Shown: piece after piece, positions 8,330 through 16,252 of the stretch | Position numbering within the stretch: position 1 is the stretch's first letter | How the letters are laid out: each line of letters begins with the position of its first letter | Source of the DNA: an uncultured Chthoniobacterales bacterium | GTDB lineage: Bacteria > Verrucomicrobiota > Verrucomicrobiia > Chthoniobacterales > UBA10450 | Length of the DNA stretch: 49,608 nt | Direction of reading: 5' to 3' | Assembly (NCBI GenBank): GCA_955652255.1 | Contig: CATPAW010000137.1 | Location: 1-49,608, forward strand | Position numbers and translations under genes: made by a program | The notes under the pieces: generated by a model | Databases searched by the model: none | What the model was told of the DNA's origin: nothing | What the model saw: the letters and a program-made list of their open reading frames with translations, nothing else

Positions 8330-9622
8330 ATGACGGTTGCGGTCTTCGCCATTCTGCTAGTCGTCGTCTCGATTTTGATTTTCTGTTCCGCCCTTTTTTC
8401 CGGATTGGAAACGGCACTCTTCTCACTCAAGCCGCACCAGTTGCGCCGGCTGGAAGAACATCATCCTGCCCTCACGAAATTCGTTCAGCGCTTTCGGGAA
8501 AATCCGCGCCGCGTTTTGAACGTGCTGCTCCTCGGCGACGGCCTCGTAAAAGTGCCGCTGGTGGTGCTTTGTCTTTTTCTTTTATGGGAAGGCCCGTTCG
8601 CGGCGAGGATTCCGCAGTGGCTGGCCGCGATCGTGATCTTCACGATTGTCGTCCTGCTTTGCGATTTAATTCCAAAACTGCTGGCCCTGTCCGCTCCTTA
8701 TCGACTTTCGGCCATCGGCGCTTTTACGTTGAAGCTGTCAATGCCGCTGCTCGATCGCGTCGGTCATGCGCTCGAGAACACGAGCACGGCGATTGTCGAT
8801 CTTTTCACTCCGTTGCATCTGCGCACCCGTGCACGATTGAGCGACGCGGAGTTCGAGACGCTGGTTGAAATTGGCGAAGAAGAAGGTGCTCTGCATGAAG
8901 CGGAAGCCGAGATGATCCAGGAGATCATTAAACTCGGCGACAAAACGGCGAAGGATTGCATGACGCCGCGCGTCGATACTTTCACACTGCCGGACGATTT
9001 GACGAACGAGGAAGCGATCGCGCGCCTGAAAGAGAAACGTCATCGCCGCGTGCCGGTCTACGTGGACACACCCGATCAAGTTCTCGGGATCATCGATGTG
9101 AAAATGTTCCTGCTCGATCCGTCGGAGCATTACACCGAGCGATTAATCCTGCCATCATTTGTGCCGGAGACTATGCGGGCGCTTGATCTGCTCAAGCTCT
9201 TCCTCACTCACGCCCAGGGGCTCGCCATCGTTGTCGACGAATTTGGCGGGACCGAAGGCATCATCACCATGTCCGACATCGTCGAGGAAATCCTCAGCGA
9301 CGCTGTCCCGCGCGGAGATGTCGATCTTTACATCGAGCGGATTGAGGATGGAAAATTTCTCGTCAGCGGAAACGCGCGCCTCGACGATTTGAGCGAGCAT
9401 CTCGGATTCGAAATTGAGGCGGAAGGAATCGACACCATTGGCGGCTTCGTCTTCAACCAGCTCGGTTATTTGCCGCTGTCGGGCACGCAACTCGAAATTC
9501 CACGCCTGGCCATTACCGTGCGGCGCGCCGGACGCAAACGAATCGAGGAGATCTTGCTGGAAAAAACAACCGTGGTCGGCGAGGCCGATGAACCATCGGG
9601 CAACAGCAGCGTTGCGGCATGA
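8330..9622 (+). CDS. CNNM/CorC-type transporter with DUF21, CBS pair and CorC_HlyC domain
   Basis: A 430-residue membrane protein. An N-terminal DUF21 transmembrane domain (residues 1-190, with SGLETALFSLKPHQLRRLEE) is followed by a CBS pair (TAKDCMTPRVDTFTLPDD; LAIVVDEFGGTEGIITMSDI) and a C-terminal CorC_HlyC domain (FLVSGNARLDDLSEHLG). Relatives such as CorC, MpfA and CNNM export magnesium or modulate magnesium and cobalt efflux, and have historically been labelled hemolysin-like. The stop overlaps the next gene by four bases (ATGA), and that gene encodes a second member of the family. Confidence 0.88.
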   Translation: MTVAVFAILLVVVSILIFCSALFSGLETALFSLKPHQLRRLEEHHPALTKFVQRFRENPRRVLNVLLLGDGLVKVPLVVLCLFLLWEGPFAARIPQWLAAIVIFTIVVLLCDLIPKLLALSAPYRLSAIGAFTLKLSMPLLDRVGHALENTSTAIVDLFTPLHLRTRARLSDAEFETLVEIGEEEGALHEAEAEMIQEIIKLGDKTAKDCMTPRVDTFTLPDDLTNEEAIARLKEKRHRRVPVYVDTPDQVLGIIDVKMFLLDPSEHYTERLILPSFVPETMRALDLLKLFLTHAQGLAIVVDEFGGTEGIITMSDIVEEILSDAVPRGDVDLYIERIEDGKFLVSGNARLDDLSEHLGFEIEAEGIDTIGGFVFNQLGYLPLSGTQLEIPRLAITVRRAGRKRIEEILLEKTTVVGEADEPSGNSSVAA

Positions 9623-10578
9623 CGATTTCGTTTATCATAATTTGTTGCTGGATCGTTTCGTTCTTCTTTAACGGAATTGAAAGCGGTTTGCTCTCGATCG
9701 ATCCCGTGCGGCTCCGCCAAAACGTCAAGCGCCGTGTGCCAGCAGCGGTGCGACTGGATCGATTGCTGAAGCATCCGGAACGGTTGCTCGTCACGGTTCT
9801 GATTTTCACGAACGCAGCCGATATTTCGGGACTGCTGCTCTTGACTCGCCGATTGGTGCGCTCATTCCACTTCGCCGGATTTTTCGTCGCGTTGCTGATC
9901 GCATTGCCGATCTATCTGTTCGCGCTCGCTGTCCTGCCGAAATCGCTCTTTCGGCGATTTCCGTTCCGCGCTTTGGCTCGGCTGGCCTGGATTCTGGAAC
10001 TCGTTTCCGCTCTGCTTTGGCCCTTGCTCGAACTCGGCGCACGTTTGGGCCGGGTTCTCCTGCCGCAGCGCGCGGAAAAAGGTCGACTTTTTGCCGCCCG
10101 CGAGGAGCTAAAACAAATCACCACGCAGAGCGAACGCGAAGGGTCTCTCACCGCTACCGAGCGCGCCATGATTCACAACGTGTTCGATTTCCGAAGCGTG
10201 AAAGTACGCGATGTAATGGTGCCTTTGCCGAAAGTGGTCGTCGTAAAACCAGATACTTCCATCGATGGAGCGGTCGCGCTCGGCGTTTCTTCCGGTCTCG
10301 ATCGTCTGCCCGTCATTACGGAACAAGGCCAGCCGAGCGGATTGATCAACGTGCTCGATATTCTGCTCGAGAAAAACGGCGCGAAAACACTGAGCCATTA
10401 CATGCGCCGCATCGTCACGGCGAATGAAGAGGAGCCTGCTTATAAAATCGTGCGACGATTGCGCGCCGCGCGACTTGGTTTGGCGGCTGTGTTGGACCGG
10501 GAACGGCATCTGCGCGGCATAGTCACGATCGAAGACCTGATTCGGCGTCTAGTCTCGTCTACGGAAGCACGAGCATAA
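9619..10578 (+). CDS. Second CNNM-type protein, DUF21 plus CBS, without CorC_HlyC tail
   Basis: A 319-residue paralog of the preceding gene. It has a DUF21 membrane domain (FNGIESGLLSIDPVRLRQN at the N-terminus), then a CBS pair (VKVRDVMVPLPKVVVVKPD; LRGIVTIEDLIRRL). It ends right after the second CBS motif and so lacks the CorC_HlyC domain of its neighbour. The four-base overlap suggests translational coupling, and the two may form a hetero-oligomeric divalent-cation transporter. No GATCGACA motif lies in this gene. Confidence 0.85.
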   Translation: MTISFIIICCWIVSFFFNGIESGLLSIDPVRLRQNVKRRVPAAVRLDRLLKHPERLLVTVLIFTNAADISGLLLLTRRLVRSFHFAGFFVALLIALPIYLFALAVLPKSLFRRFPFRALARLAWILELVSALLWPLLELGARLGRVLLPQRAEKGRLFAAREELKQITTQSEREGSLTATERAMIHNVFDFRSVKVRDVMVPLPKVVVVKPDTSIDGAVALGVSSGLDRLPVITEQGQPSGLINVLDILLEKNGAKTLSHYMRRIVTANEEEPAYKIVRRLRAARLGLAAVLDRERHLRGIVTIEDLIRRLVSSTEARA

Positions 10579-10582
10579 TTAT

Positions 10583-10599
10583 CGATCTTGCCAAGATTG
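10583..10599. terminator. Short hairpin between convergent genes, built from two degenerate GATCGACA motifs
   Basis: CGATCTTG at 10583-10590 and CAAGATTG at 10592-10599 are inverted arms with one wobble pair, filling the 29-base gap between convergent stops. Each arm is a one-mismatch copy of the dispersed motif with its AAG extension. There is no clear T-run, so terminator function is an inference from position. The loop is very tight unless the inner pairs open. Confidence 0.4.
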
Positions 10600-10607
10600 A
10601 CAGTCTA

Positions 10608-12410
10608 TTACGCGTCGCTACCCGGAACTTTCACCTGACCGCCCAGGATGCGCGCCGTGTTCACCAGCGCCAGATGCGTGAACGCCTGTGGGAAATTGCC
10701 TAACTGACGTTTCGCGATTGGATCGTATTCTTCGGAAAGCAATCCGACATCGTTTTGTAAGGCGAGCAAGCGCTCGAACAATTTCTTCGCGTCATCGGTG
10801 CGTCCGATGAAGTGCAAACAATTCGCGAGCCAGAACGAGCATGGCAAAAATGTTCCTTCCCGACCGGGCAATCCGTCCACGCGTTCCTCTTCCGTTCGAT
10901 AGCGAAGGACCAAACCGTCTTGCATCAGCTCCCGTTCAATCGCTTCGATTGTGCCGCGCATGCGCTCGTCACTCGGCGGAAGAAAGCCCACCCGAGCCAT
11001 CATGAGCAAACTCGCATCGAGCGCGTCGGAGCCGTAGAACTGCGTAAACGCCTTCTTCTCAGCGTTGTAGCCGCGCTCGCAAACTTCTCGATGAATCTGA
11101 TCGCGGATTTTTTTCCAGCGCTCGATATTTTCGCCCGCCGCGCATTCACACAACTCCGCCAGCTTCACCGCGCGATCGAACGCGACCCATGTCATCATCT
11201 TGGAGTGAGTAAAATGTTTGCGGCCGCCGCGGACTTCCCAAATTCCTTCATCCGGTTGATTCCAATTCGATTCGAGAAAGCGCATGAGCTCGACTTGCAG
11301 GCGCCAGTCGGGCTCATTGGTCTCCAAACCGGCGATATGCGATTCGTACATCGCCAAAAAAACTTCGCCAAAGACATCGAGCTGGAATTGATTCGAGGCC
11401 GCGTTGCCGATTCGCACCGGCCTCGAATTTTCGTAACCGGCGAGCCACGGCAACTCGAATTCGTGCAGCCGCCGTTCGCCGCGCACTCCATACATGATCT
11501 GCATCTGCGAAGCGCTGCCGGCGATGGCCCGCAGGAGCCATTCTCGCCACGAGTTTGCTTCATCCCGATAACCGACATGCATCAGAGTGATCAGCGTGAA
11601 GGTCGCGTCTCGAAGCCAGCAGTAGCGATAATCCCAATTCCGCACGCCGCCGATTTCCTCCGGAAGCGAAGTCGTTAACGCAGCGACCAGGCCGCCAGTC
11701 GGCGCGTAAGTCAGGCCCTTCAGCGTGATGAGCGAACGCATAATCACGTCTTTCCAGGGGCCCGAATAATGAAAACGCCCGGCCCAGCCGTTCCAGAATT
11801 TTTCCGTGTCGCGCAAGGCGTGCTCCGGATGAATCGCGCGCGGCGGCGCGCGGTGCGACGCGAACCACGTCAGAACAAACGGTACGCGTTGGTCTTTTTT
11901 TACGGTGAACTCTGCAACCGTCTTTAAATCCTCACCCCGTGTCTCAATCGGTGTCCGCAAAATGAGACCGTCCGGTCCTGCGATCGCCTCGAGCCCGTCG
12001 TGTGCCTTTCGCACCCAGGGAATGATCGACCCGTACTCAAAGCGGATGATCAGCTCCATTTTCATGAGCACTTCGCCGCGCAATCCTTCAACGATGCGGA
12101 TGATGTCCGGGTTCTCGCCCCGCGGCGGCATGAAATCGGTCAGGCGAACTGCGCCCGCTTTCGTTTCAATTTCCGTTTCGAGAATGAGTGTGTCGCCGCG
12201 ATACCGGCGTTTCACATTCTCGATCTTGTCCGCCGGAAAAAAAAGCCAGTGGCCATTCTCCTTCTTGCCGAGCAATGAGGCGAAACAGGCCGGCGAATCA
12301 AAACGGGGAAAACACAACCAATCGACGCAGCCTTCGCGGCTCACTAACGCACCAGTCTGCGTGTCACTCAAGAACGCATAGTCCTCGATTTTTGTGCGCG
12401 GTTTACTCAT
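10608..12410 (-). CDS. Glycoside hydrolase family 15 protein (glucoamylase/trehalase type)
   Basis: A 600-residue cytoplasmic GH15 enzyme. The N-terminal beta-sandwich starts IEDYAFLSDTQTGALVSREG and has WLCFPRFDSPACFASLLG. The (alpha/alpha)6 catalytic barrel carries GVRNWDYRYCWLRDATFT near residue 255-272 and AGYENSRPVRIGNAASNQFQ. Stand-alone bacterial members of this form hydrolyse alpha-glucosidic bonds, either trehalose or short maltodextrins; sequence alone does not choose. No trehalose or glycogen genes are adjacent. It is free of the GATCGACA motif along its full 1.8 kb. Confidence 0.88.
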   Translation of the reverse strand: MSKPRTKIEDYAFLSDTQTGALVSREGCVDWLCFPRFDSPACFASLLGKKENGHWLFFPADKIENVKRRYRGDTLILETEIETKAGAVRLTDFMPPRGENPDIIRIVEGLRGEVLMKMELIIRFEYGSIIPWVRKAHDGLEAIAGPDGLILRTPIETRGEDLKTVAEFTVKKDQRVPFVLTWFASHRAPPRAIHPEHALRDTEKFWNGWAGRFHYSGPWKDVIMRSLITLKGLTYAPTGGLVAALTTSLPEEIGGVRNWDYRYCWLRDATFTLITLMHVGYRDEANSWREWLLRAIAGSASQMQIMYGVRGERRLHEFELPWLAGYENSRPVRIGNAASNQFQLDVFGEVFLAMYESHIAGLETNEPDWRLQVELMRFLESNWNQPDEGIWEVRGGRKHFTHSKMMTWVAFDRAVKLAELCECAAGENIERWKKIRDQIHREVCERGYNAEKKAFTQFYGSDALDASLLMMARVGFLPPSDERMRGTIEAIERELMQDGLVLRYRTEEERVDGLPGREGTFLPCSFWLANCLHFIGRTDDAKKLFERLLALQNDVGLLSEEYDPIAKRQLGNFPQAFTHLALVNTARILGGQVKVPGSDA

Positions 12411-12434
12411 GCGACGTGATACAGCCGTTCCGAC

Positions 12435-12929
12435 CTACGATTCCGCGAGCTTTGCGATCCCGTCGCTGGTCATCCGAAAGATTCGCCACTCTTCCATCGG
12501 AACGGCGCCGATTTTTTTATAAAATTGAATCGCCGGTTCGTTCCAATCGAGCACCGCCCACTCCATTCGGCCACAGCCGCGGTCGAGGGCGATTTTCGCC
12601 AGGTGAATGAGCAAAGCGCGGCCGTAACCTTTTCCGCGCGCTTCCGGTTTCACAAAAAGATCTTCGAGATAAAGACCGGCGCGACCGAGCCATGTCGAGA
12701 AGTTGTGAAAGAAAACCGCGAAACCAATCGGCATTTTATCCTCGAAAGCGAGCAGCACTTCCGCCACCGGTTCTTCGCCGAATAAAACATCGATAAGTTG
12801 TGTTTCGGTGGCGGTGACTTGATTTGGCGCACGTTCGTAAGTCGCCAGGTCACGAATCAATTGAAGGATGATCGGAACATCGACAATCGTGGCCAGCCGG
12901 ATCGTGAAATTCTTCGTTTCGGTTCTCAT
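12435..12929 (-). CDS. GNAT family N-acetyltransferase (diamine acetyltransferase-like)
   Basis: A 164-residue GNAT-fold enzyme. The acetyl-CoA-binding loop KPEARGKGYGRALL is at about residues 93-106, preceded by LYLEDLFV. WNEPAIQFYKKIGA marks the C-terminal motif B. The pattern ATIVDVPIILQLIRDLATYE and the LYLEDLFV region resemble spermidine/spermine or thialysine acetyltransferases (SSAT type), so a polyamine or amino-acid amine is a plausible substrate. It overlaps the upstream GT39-like gene by four bases and is probably co-transcribed with it, although no functional link is evident. Confidence 0.82.
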   Translation of the reverse strand: MRTETKNFTIRLATIVDVPIILQLIRDLATYERAPNQVTATETQLIDVLFGEEPVAEVLLAFEDKMPIGFAVFFHNFSTWLGRAGLYLEDLFVKPEARGKGYGRALLIHLAKIALDRGCGRMEWAVLDWNEPAIQFYKKIGAVPMEEWRIFRMTSDGIAKLAES

Positions 12930-14710
12930 TCCCTGGCCAAATTCAATTTGTAGATCCTGAATTCAGGAGTTGCCTCGAGCAGCGTTGCGTTCCGCGCGAC
13001 ATGTTCGGCGAATTCGTGGTAGTAATCCAGCCACCAAAATGTGCTCGAGATGAAAACGAGATACATCGCGCCGCGCCCGCGCAGCTGCTCAAGATCGACA
13101 ATCAATTGTTTGCTGTCGCCTGGATTGCCGTCGTAAATGCCGTTCTTCTCGAGGAAATGCCAGCCTTTGCGTTCCGCGTAATAAAAATTTGTGGGATCAC
13201 CGTTATCGGCCGCGACAATTAAGGAATTTTCCGCGGTTGTCCGTCGCAATTCCAAACCGAGATCGCGCAACTGGACAGCCGACGGCTGATAAAAAGGTCG
13301 GATGTAGTGAAACGCAAGAATGCCAAAGGAACCGGCGAGTAAGATCGACAACGTGATCCTGACGTCGCGCGCAGAAATTTTTGATGCCAGCGATGCGCAA
13401 GCGGTGCCTGCCAACGCGGCAGAGATCGGTACGAGTGGAAGTTGATACCATTGATGGCGATTGCCGTAGCCGACGACAACGATGAAGACAATCATCGCGG
13501 CGAGCCAGAAATGAAAAAGGCCCGCCCGCGTTGATTGACTCGCCACTCGGCTCATCAACCCTCTCGGGCTGTCCCGTCCATGTCGTTCGTCTCCCGGCGG
13601 CTCGGTTGTCGATCTTGTCATGAACGCGCCGGCGGTCGCGAGCGCGAAAAGCACCGGAGTTAAGCTCGAAGTTGTTATCTGTTTTGCGATCTTCCAGTAC
13701 CAGCTCGCGCTCATGATCCGAATTCCGCCCGCGCCAAAAAAATGGTGCGGATAAAATTTCTCTGCGACCTCGTGAGCATGCCAATACCAAATCGCGGGCG
13801 GCGCGAGCGTAATTAGAGCGAAGAGCCAGAGCTCCCACCGCGTAACGAGGCGAACCATCAAATCCTGTAGCGCCGGTCTGCGACCGCCGTTCGAGCGACG
13901 CGAAAAAGTGGGACGGTCATAGACTACAGTAACAGCGAGGTACAGCAGAGGCGCGCCGATGACCGTGGTAGGAAGTTTGATCAAGAGCGCCAGCGAAATA
14001 AAACCGGCAGATGCAATCAGCCATCGTCGGGCGATGCTTTCATAGGTTGCGCGATACCGCTTCGATTCTCCTGCAGGCGACCATGCTATACGTGAATCAC
14101 ATATAGCATGGCAGTAACGCAGGAAAAAATAAAGGCCGATGATGGCGAGACTGAGCGACGGAACGTCGGGCATAAACTCGCGGCTGGTGAAGAGATTAAG
14201 CGGCGCGAAGCTGTAAAAGAACAGCGCCCAGCTTGCCGCGGTCTCAGCAAAGCGGCGTCCGTATCCTGTCGATGGGCCAGGGGCTGGAAGCCCATCCCAC
14301 GTGTCCCGCACGAGCAAAAAGAAAAACGGCAGAGACGCCGCGAATAAAATCACCCCTTGAATCCGTCCAATCCATTCGTGGACGCCGAAAAATTTGTAAC
14401 AGATCGCGACGAGGAACGGTAAAATCGGAAACTCCGTTCCGACAAAGCCAGGCCGATCGCCAGCCCAGTCGATTTGTGGATGAGCGAAATGAGAACCGTT
14501 TTGAAAATAATTGCGGGCGATGGCCGCGACATCGCTTTGCCGCCAACTCCAATTGTCGATGTACGGCTGGTCGATCAAAATCAGTCGCGCGGCAACGGCC
14601 AGGATCGACATGAAAATTGCCAGTTGAGTCGGGCGCGCCACGGATCGCGTCTTGACAAACTGCTCCGCCAAAGTCAATCGAGTACAGGGATTTGAATCGA
14701 TTAGCACCAC
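12926..14710 (-). CDS. Membrane glycosyltransferase, GT39/ArnT-like, with several palindrome-encoded insertions
   Basis: A 594-residue multi-spanning protein resembling GT-C dolichyl- or undecaprenyl-phosphate-dependent transferases. The first periplasmic loop holds DNWSWRQSDVAAIARNYF with the acidic residue expected near the active site. DVPSLSLAIIGLYFFLRY and repeated hydrophobic helices follow. The protein would transfer sugar to lipid or protein on the periplasmic side. Several loops are unusually long, polar and arginine-rich, and coincide with DNA palindromes at 13530-13616, 13865-13895, 14081-14111 and 14268-14312. All keep the frame open. Exact start is uncertain, and an internal ATG is possible. 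The downstream GNAT gene overlaps it. Confidence 0.75.
   Translation of the reverse strand: MVLIDSNPCTRLTLAEQFVKTRSVARPTQLAIFMSILAVAARLILIDQPYIDNWSWRQSDVAAIARNYFQNGSHFAHPQIDWAGDRPGFVGTEFPILPFLVAICYKFFGVHEWIGRIQGVILFAASLPFFFLLVRDTWDGLPAPGPSTGYGRRFAETAASWALFFYSFAPLNLFTSREFMPDVPSLSLAIIGLYFFLRYCHAICDSRIAWSPAGESKRYRATYESIARRWLIASAGFISLALLIKLPTTVIGAPLLYLAVTVVYDRPTFSRRSNGGRRPALQDLMVRLVTRWELWLFALITLAPPAIWYWHAHEVAEKFYPHHFFGAGGIRIMSASWYWKIAKQITTSSLTPVLFALATAGAFMTRSTTEPPGDERHGRDSPRGLMSRVASQSTRAGLFHFWLAAMIVFIVVVGYGNRHQWYQLPLVPISAALAGTACASLASKISARDVRITLSILLAGSFGILAFHYIRPFYQPSAVQLRDLGLELRRTTAENSLIVAADNGDPTNFYYAERKGWHFLEKNGIYDGNPGDSKQLIVDLEQLRGRGAMYLVFISSTFWWLDYYHEFAEHVARNATLLEATPEFRIYKLNLARE
13530..13616. 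repeat. In-frame repeat C2, homologous to 1182-1266
   Basis: On the plus strand it begins GTTGATT and ends TTGTCGATCTT, an exact dispersed motif. From ACCC onwards it matches the copy at 1182-1266 at roughly three quarters of positions over about 58 bases, with one or two gaps. In the host gene it encodes a polar linker (TTEPPGDERHGRDSPRG) between two membrane helices. Confidence 0.75.
14081..14111. repeat. Long near-perfect hairpin inside the GT39-like gene
   Basis: CCATGCTATACGTG (14081-14094) and CACATATAGCATGG (14098-14111) pair over 14 bases with one mismatch around a three-base loop. Flanking CCTGC and GCAGG extend it after an internal bulge. Both the size of the stem and its location in coding DNA are unusual. 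Confidence 0.9.
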
Positions 14711-14718
14711 GCGTTCTT

Positions 14719-15291
14719 ATGAAGAAATCGACGCCGGATCATCCATCGACCTGCCGGATCGCCCTGCGTTTCGCAATTGTCCTGCTCGGCTTGCTGGCCG
14801 TGTTGACTGCGGAATCGCGCGCGCAAAATGAGCCGATGCTAATCCAAGATGTGGTCGATGCTGCGAAGTTGCTGCCCATTTTCCCCGATCCACCATCCGG
14901 ATGGACTGCGGACAAACCGGAGGGAGAAACCAGCGACGTTAGCGGATCCAAAATCACGACTGCGCATCGCGACTACAAGAAAGGCGGAGGGGACAACGTG
15001 CCTATAGCTTCGATTAGCATCATCGATTCCGTGGCCAATCCAGATACCATCGCACTGACGATCGAATCTTGGAAAACAAACAGCGAAACGAGCGAGGGAT
15101 ACACCAAGTCCGTGACGATTGATGGAAATCCTGGCTCCGAATCGTATGAAAAAGAGCGGAAGCACGCAGCACTTCGGCTCCTGATTGCAAACCGTTATCT
15201 TCTGGCAATCGAGCTGCAAAATCAGGACCCGAAGGAATTACAGGACTGGCTCAAACGTCTCGACCTGAAAAAACTGGCAGCGATCAAATAG
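14719..15291 (+). CDS. Exported protein of unknown function
   Basis: I do not recognise the family. The protein of about 190 residues has a signal peptide: a basic start MKKSTPDHPS, hydrophobic IALRFAIVLLGLLAVLTAE and a probable cleavage after SRAQ. The mature part has the segment LLPIFPDPPSGWTADKP, which suggests a periplasmic domain, and a C-terminal helical tail PKELQDWLKRLDLKKL. The open frame reaches back to 14692, but that would overlap the divergent GT39-like start. ATG 14719 gives a clean signal peptide and was chosen. Confidence 0.7.
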   Translation: MKKSTPDHPSTCRIALRFAIVLLGLLAVLTAESRAQNEPMLIQDVVDAAKLLPIFPDPPSGWTADKPEGETSDVSGSKITTAHRDYKKGGGDNVPIASISIIDSVANPDTIALTIESWKTNSETSEGYTKSVTIDGNPGSESYEKERKHAALRLLIANRYLLAIELQNQDPKELQDWLKRLDLKKLAAIK

Positions 15292-15321
15292 CGCTCTTGC
15301 GCTGCGGACCGGAAAGAGGGC

Positions 15322-15388
15322 GTGAATAGTGATCGGTGATACGTGAATCGTCCCAGGGACTAGGCTTCAGATTCCATTCACCATTCAC
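15322..15388. terminator. Convergent-gene hairpin overlapping the pcm stop
   Basis: GTGAATAGTGA (15322-15332) pairs with TCACCATTCAC (15378-15388) with one mismatch. The right arm includes the TCA that is the minus-strand TGA stop at 15385-15387. The spacer holds GTCCCAGGGA and AGGCTTC, resembling the palindrome inside sucB at 28728-28797. A role as bidirectional terminator is inferred from position. Confidence 0.4.
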
Positions 15389-16101
15389 TGGCGTTTAACC
15401 GCCTCGCCCGCCATCGGCACGAAGCGCACTGGCAACACGGCGCGCTTCTCGAGTCGGCCGTTTTTCTTTTCGAGAAGATAAAGCTCCTGTTCGCCCGTTC
15501 CGCCAACCGGAATGATCATTCGTCCGCCTTCTTTCATTTGGTCGACAAGCGGCTGTGGAACGTGGTCTGGCGCGCACGTGACGATGACCGCATCGAATGG
15601 CGCGCGATCCGGCCAACCTTTATAACCGTCGCCCGCTTTCACGTGTACGTTTTTGTAACCGAGACGCTTGAGCGTCGCTTCCGCGTTTTTCGCCAGTGGC
15701 TCGATGATTTCGATCGTGTAAACGTCCGCGACCAGCTCCGCTAAAATCGCCGCCTGATAACCTGAGCCAGTGCCAATTTCCAGAACGCGATCGTCACGTT
15801 TCAATTGCAACTGCTCCGTCATGAACGCGACGACGAATGGTTGCGAAATGGTTTGGCCATAGCCGATCGGCAAGGGTTGATCGGTATAGCCGGCAGCCCG
15901 CGTCTCCTGCGGCACAAATTCCTCGCGCGGCACTTTCGCCATCGCGGCCAGCACGCGCTCTTCGTGGATACCGCGCGGCATCAGCTGCTCCTGCACCATG
16001 CGCTGGCGCTCGCTCGCAAGATCGACAACCGGCGCCGACTTCTGACCGCAGCCGCTGGCTGCGAGCACAGCGAGAATCAAAAATTGCCAAACTCGTCGCA
16101 T
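15385..16101 (-). CDS. pcm: Protein-L-isoaspartate O-methyltransferase with a lipoprotein-type leader
   Basis: A 238-residue PIMT that repairs isoaspartyl residues using S-adenosylmethionine. The catalytic region is intact: QPLPIGYGQTISQPFVVAFM near residues 74-93, SAM motif I VLEIGTGSGYQAAIL, and the FDAVIVTCAPDHVPQPL segment. Unlike the usual cytoplasmic enzyme it begins MRRVWQFLILAVLAASGCGQ, a lipoprotein-like signal with a cysteine at residue 18. This suggests an envelope-anchored repair enzyme. The lipobox is slightly non-canonical at position -3 (alanine), so anchoring is likely rather than certain. Confidence 0.88.
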   Translation of the reverse strand: MRRVWQFLILAVLAASGCGQKSAPVVDLASERQRMVQEQLMPRGIHEERVLAAMAKVPREEFVPQETRAAGYTDQPLPIGYGQTISQPFVVAFMTEQLQLKRDDRVLEIGTGSGYQAAILAELVADVYTIEIIEPLAKNAEATLKRLGYKNVHVKAGDGYKGWPDRAPFDAVIVTCAPDHVPQPLVDQMKEGGRMIIPVGGTGEQELYLLEKKNGRLEKRAVLPVRFVPMAGEAVKRQ

Positions 16102-16138
16102 GTCGAAAAGTAGCCCGTATGCGGCCGGAGCAAAAGAG

Positions 16139-16190
16139 GTAGGGACAGCGCGCTGCGCTGTCCGCGAACGCCGCAGCGCGGCGTCCCTAC
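16139..16190. repeat. Palindromic element A2 with adjacent GATCGACA motif
   Basis: The ends are GTAGGGAC and GTCCCTAC, with inner stems GGACAGCG-CGCT-GCGCTGTCC and GCCGCAGCGCGGC, giving a cloverleaf-like fold. An exact GATCGACA motif follows six bases later at 16196-16203. It lies between divergent pcm and thrS. Confidence 0.85.
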
Positions 16191-16207
16191 TATCAGATCG
16201 ACAAATT

Positions 16208-16234
16208 CTTCGTGTCCTTCGTGTGCTTCGTGTT
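16208..16234 (+). repeat. Three tandem CTTCGTGT units in the thrS leader
   Basis: Three copies of CTTCGTGT start at 16208, 16217 and 16226, a nine-base period, ending about 19 bases before the thrS start. No function is evident, and no T-box features (specifier loop, T-box sequence) are seen. Confidence 0.8.
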
Positions 16235-16252
16235 TAATTTCACCGGCCTTTC

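Noticed and set aside
16102..16252. T-box riboswitch upstream of thrS
   Set aside because: The leader is a palindromic repeat, one motif and three CTTCGTGT units; no specifier loop or T-box sequence is present.
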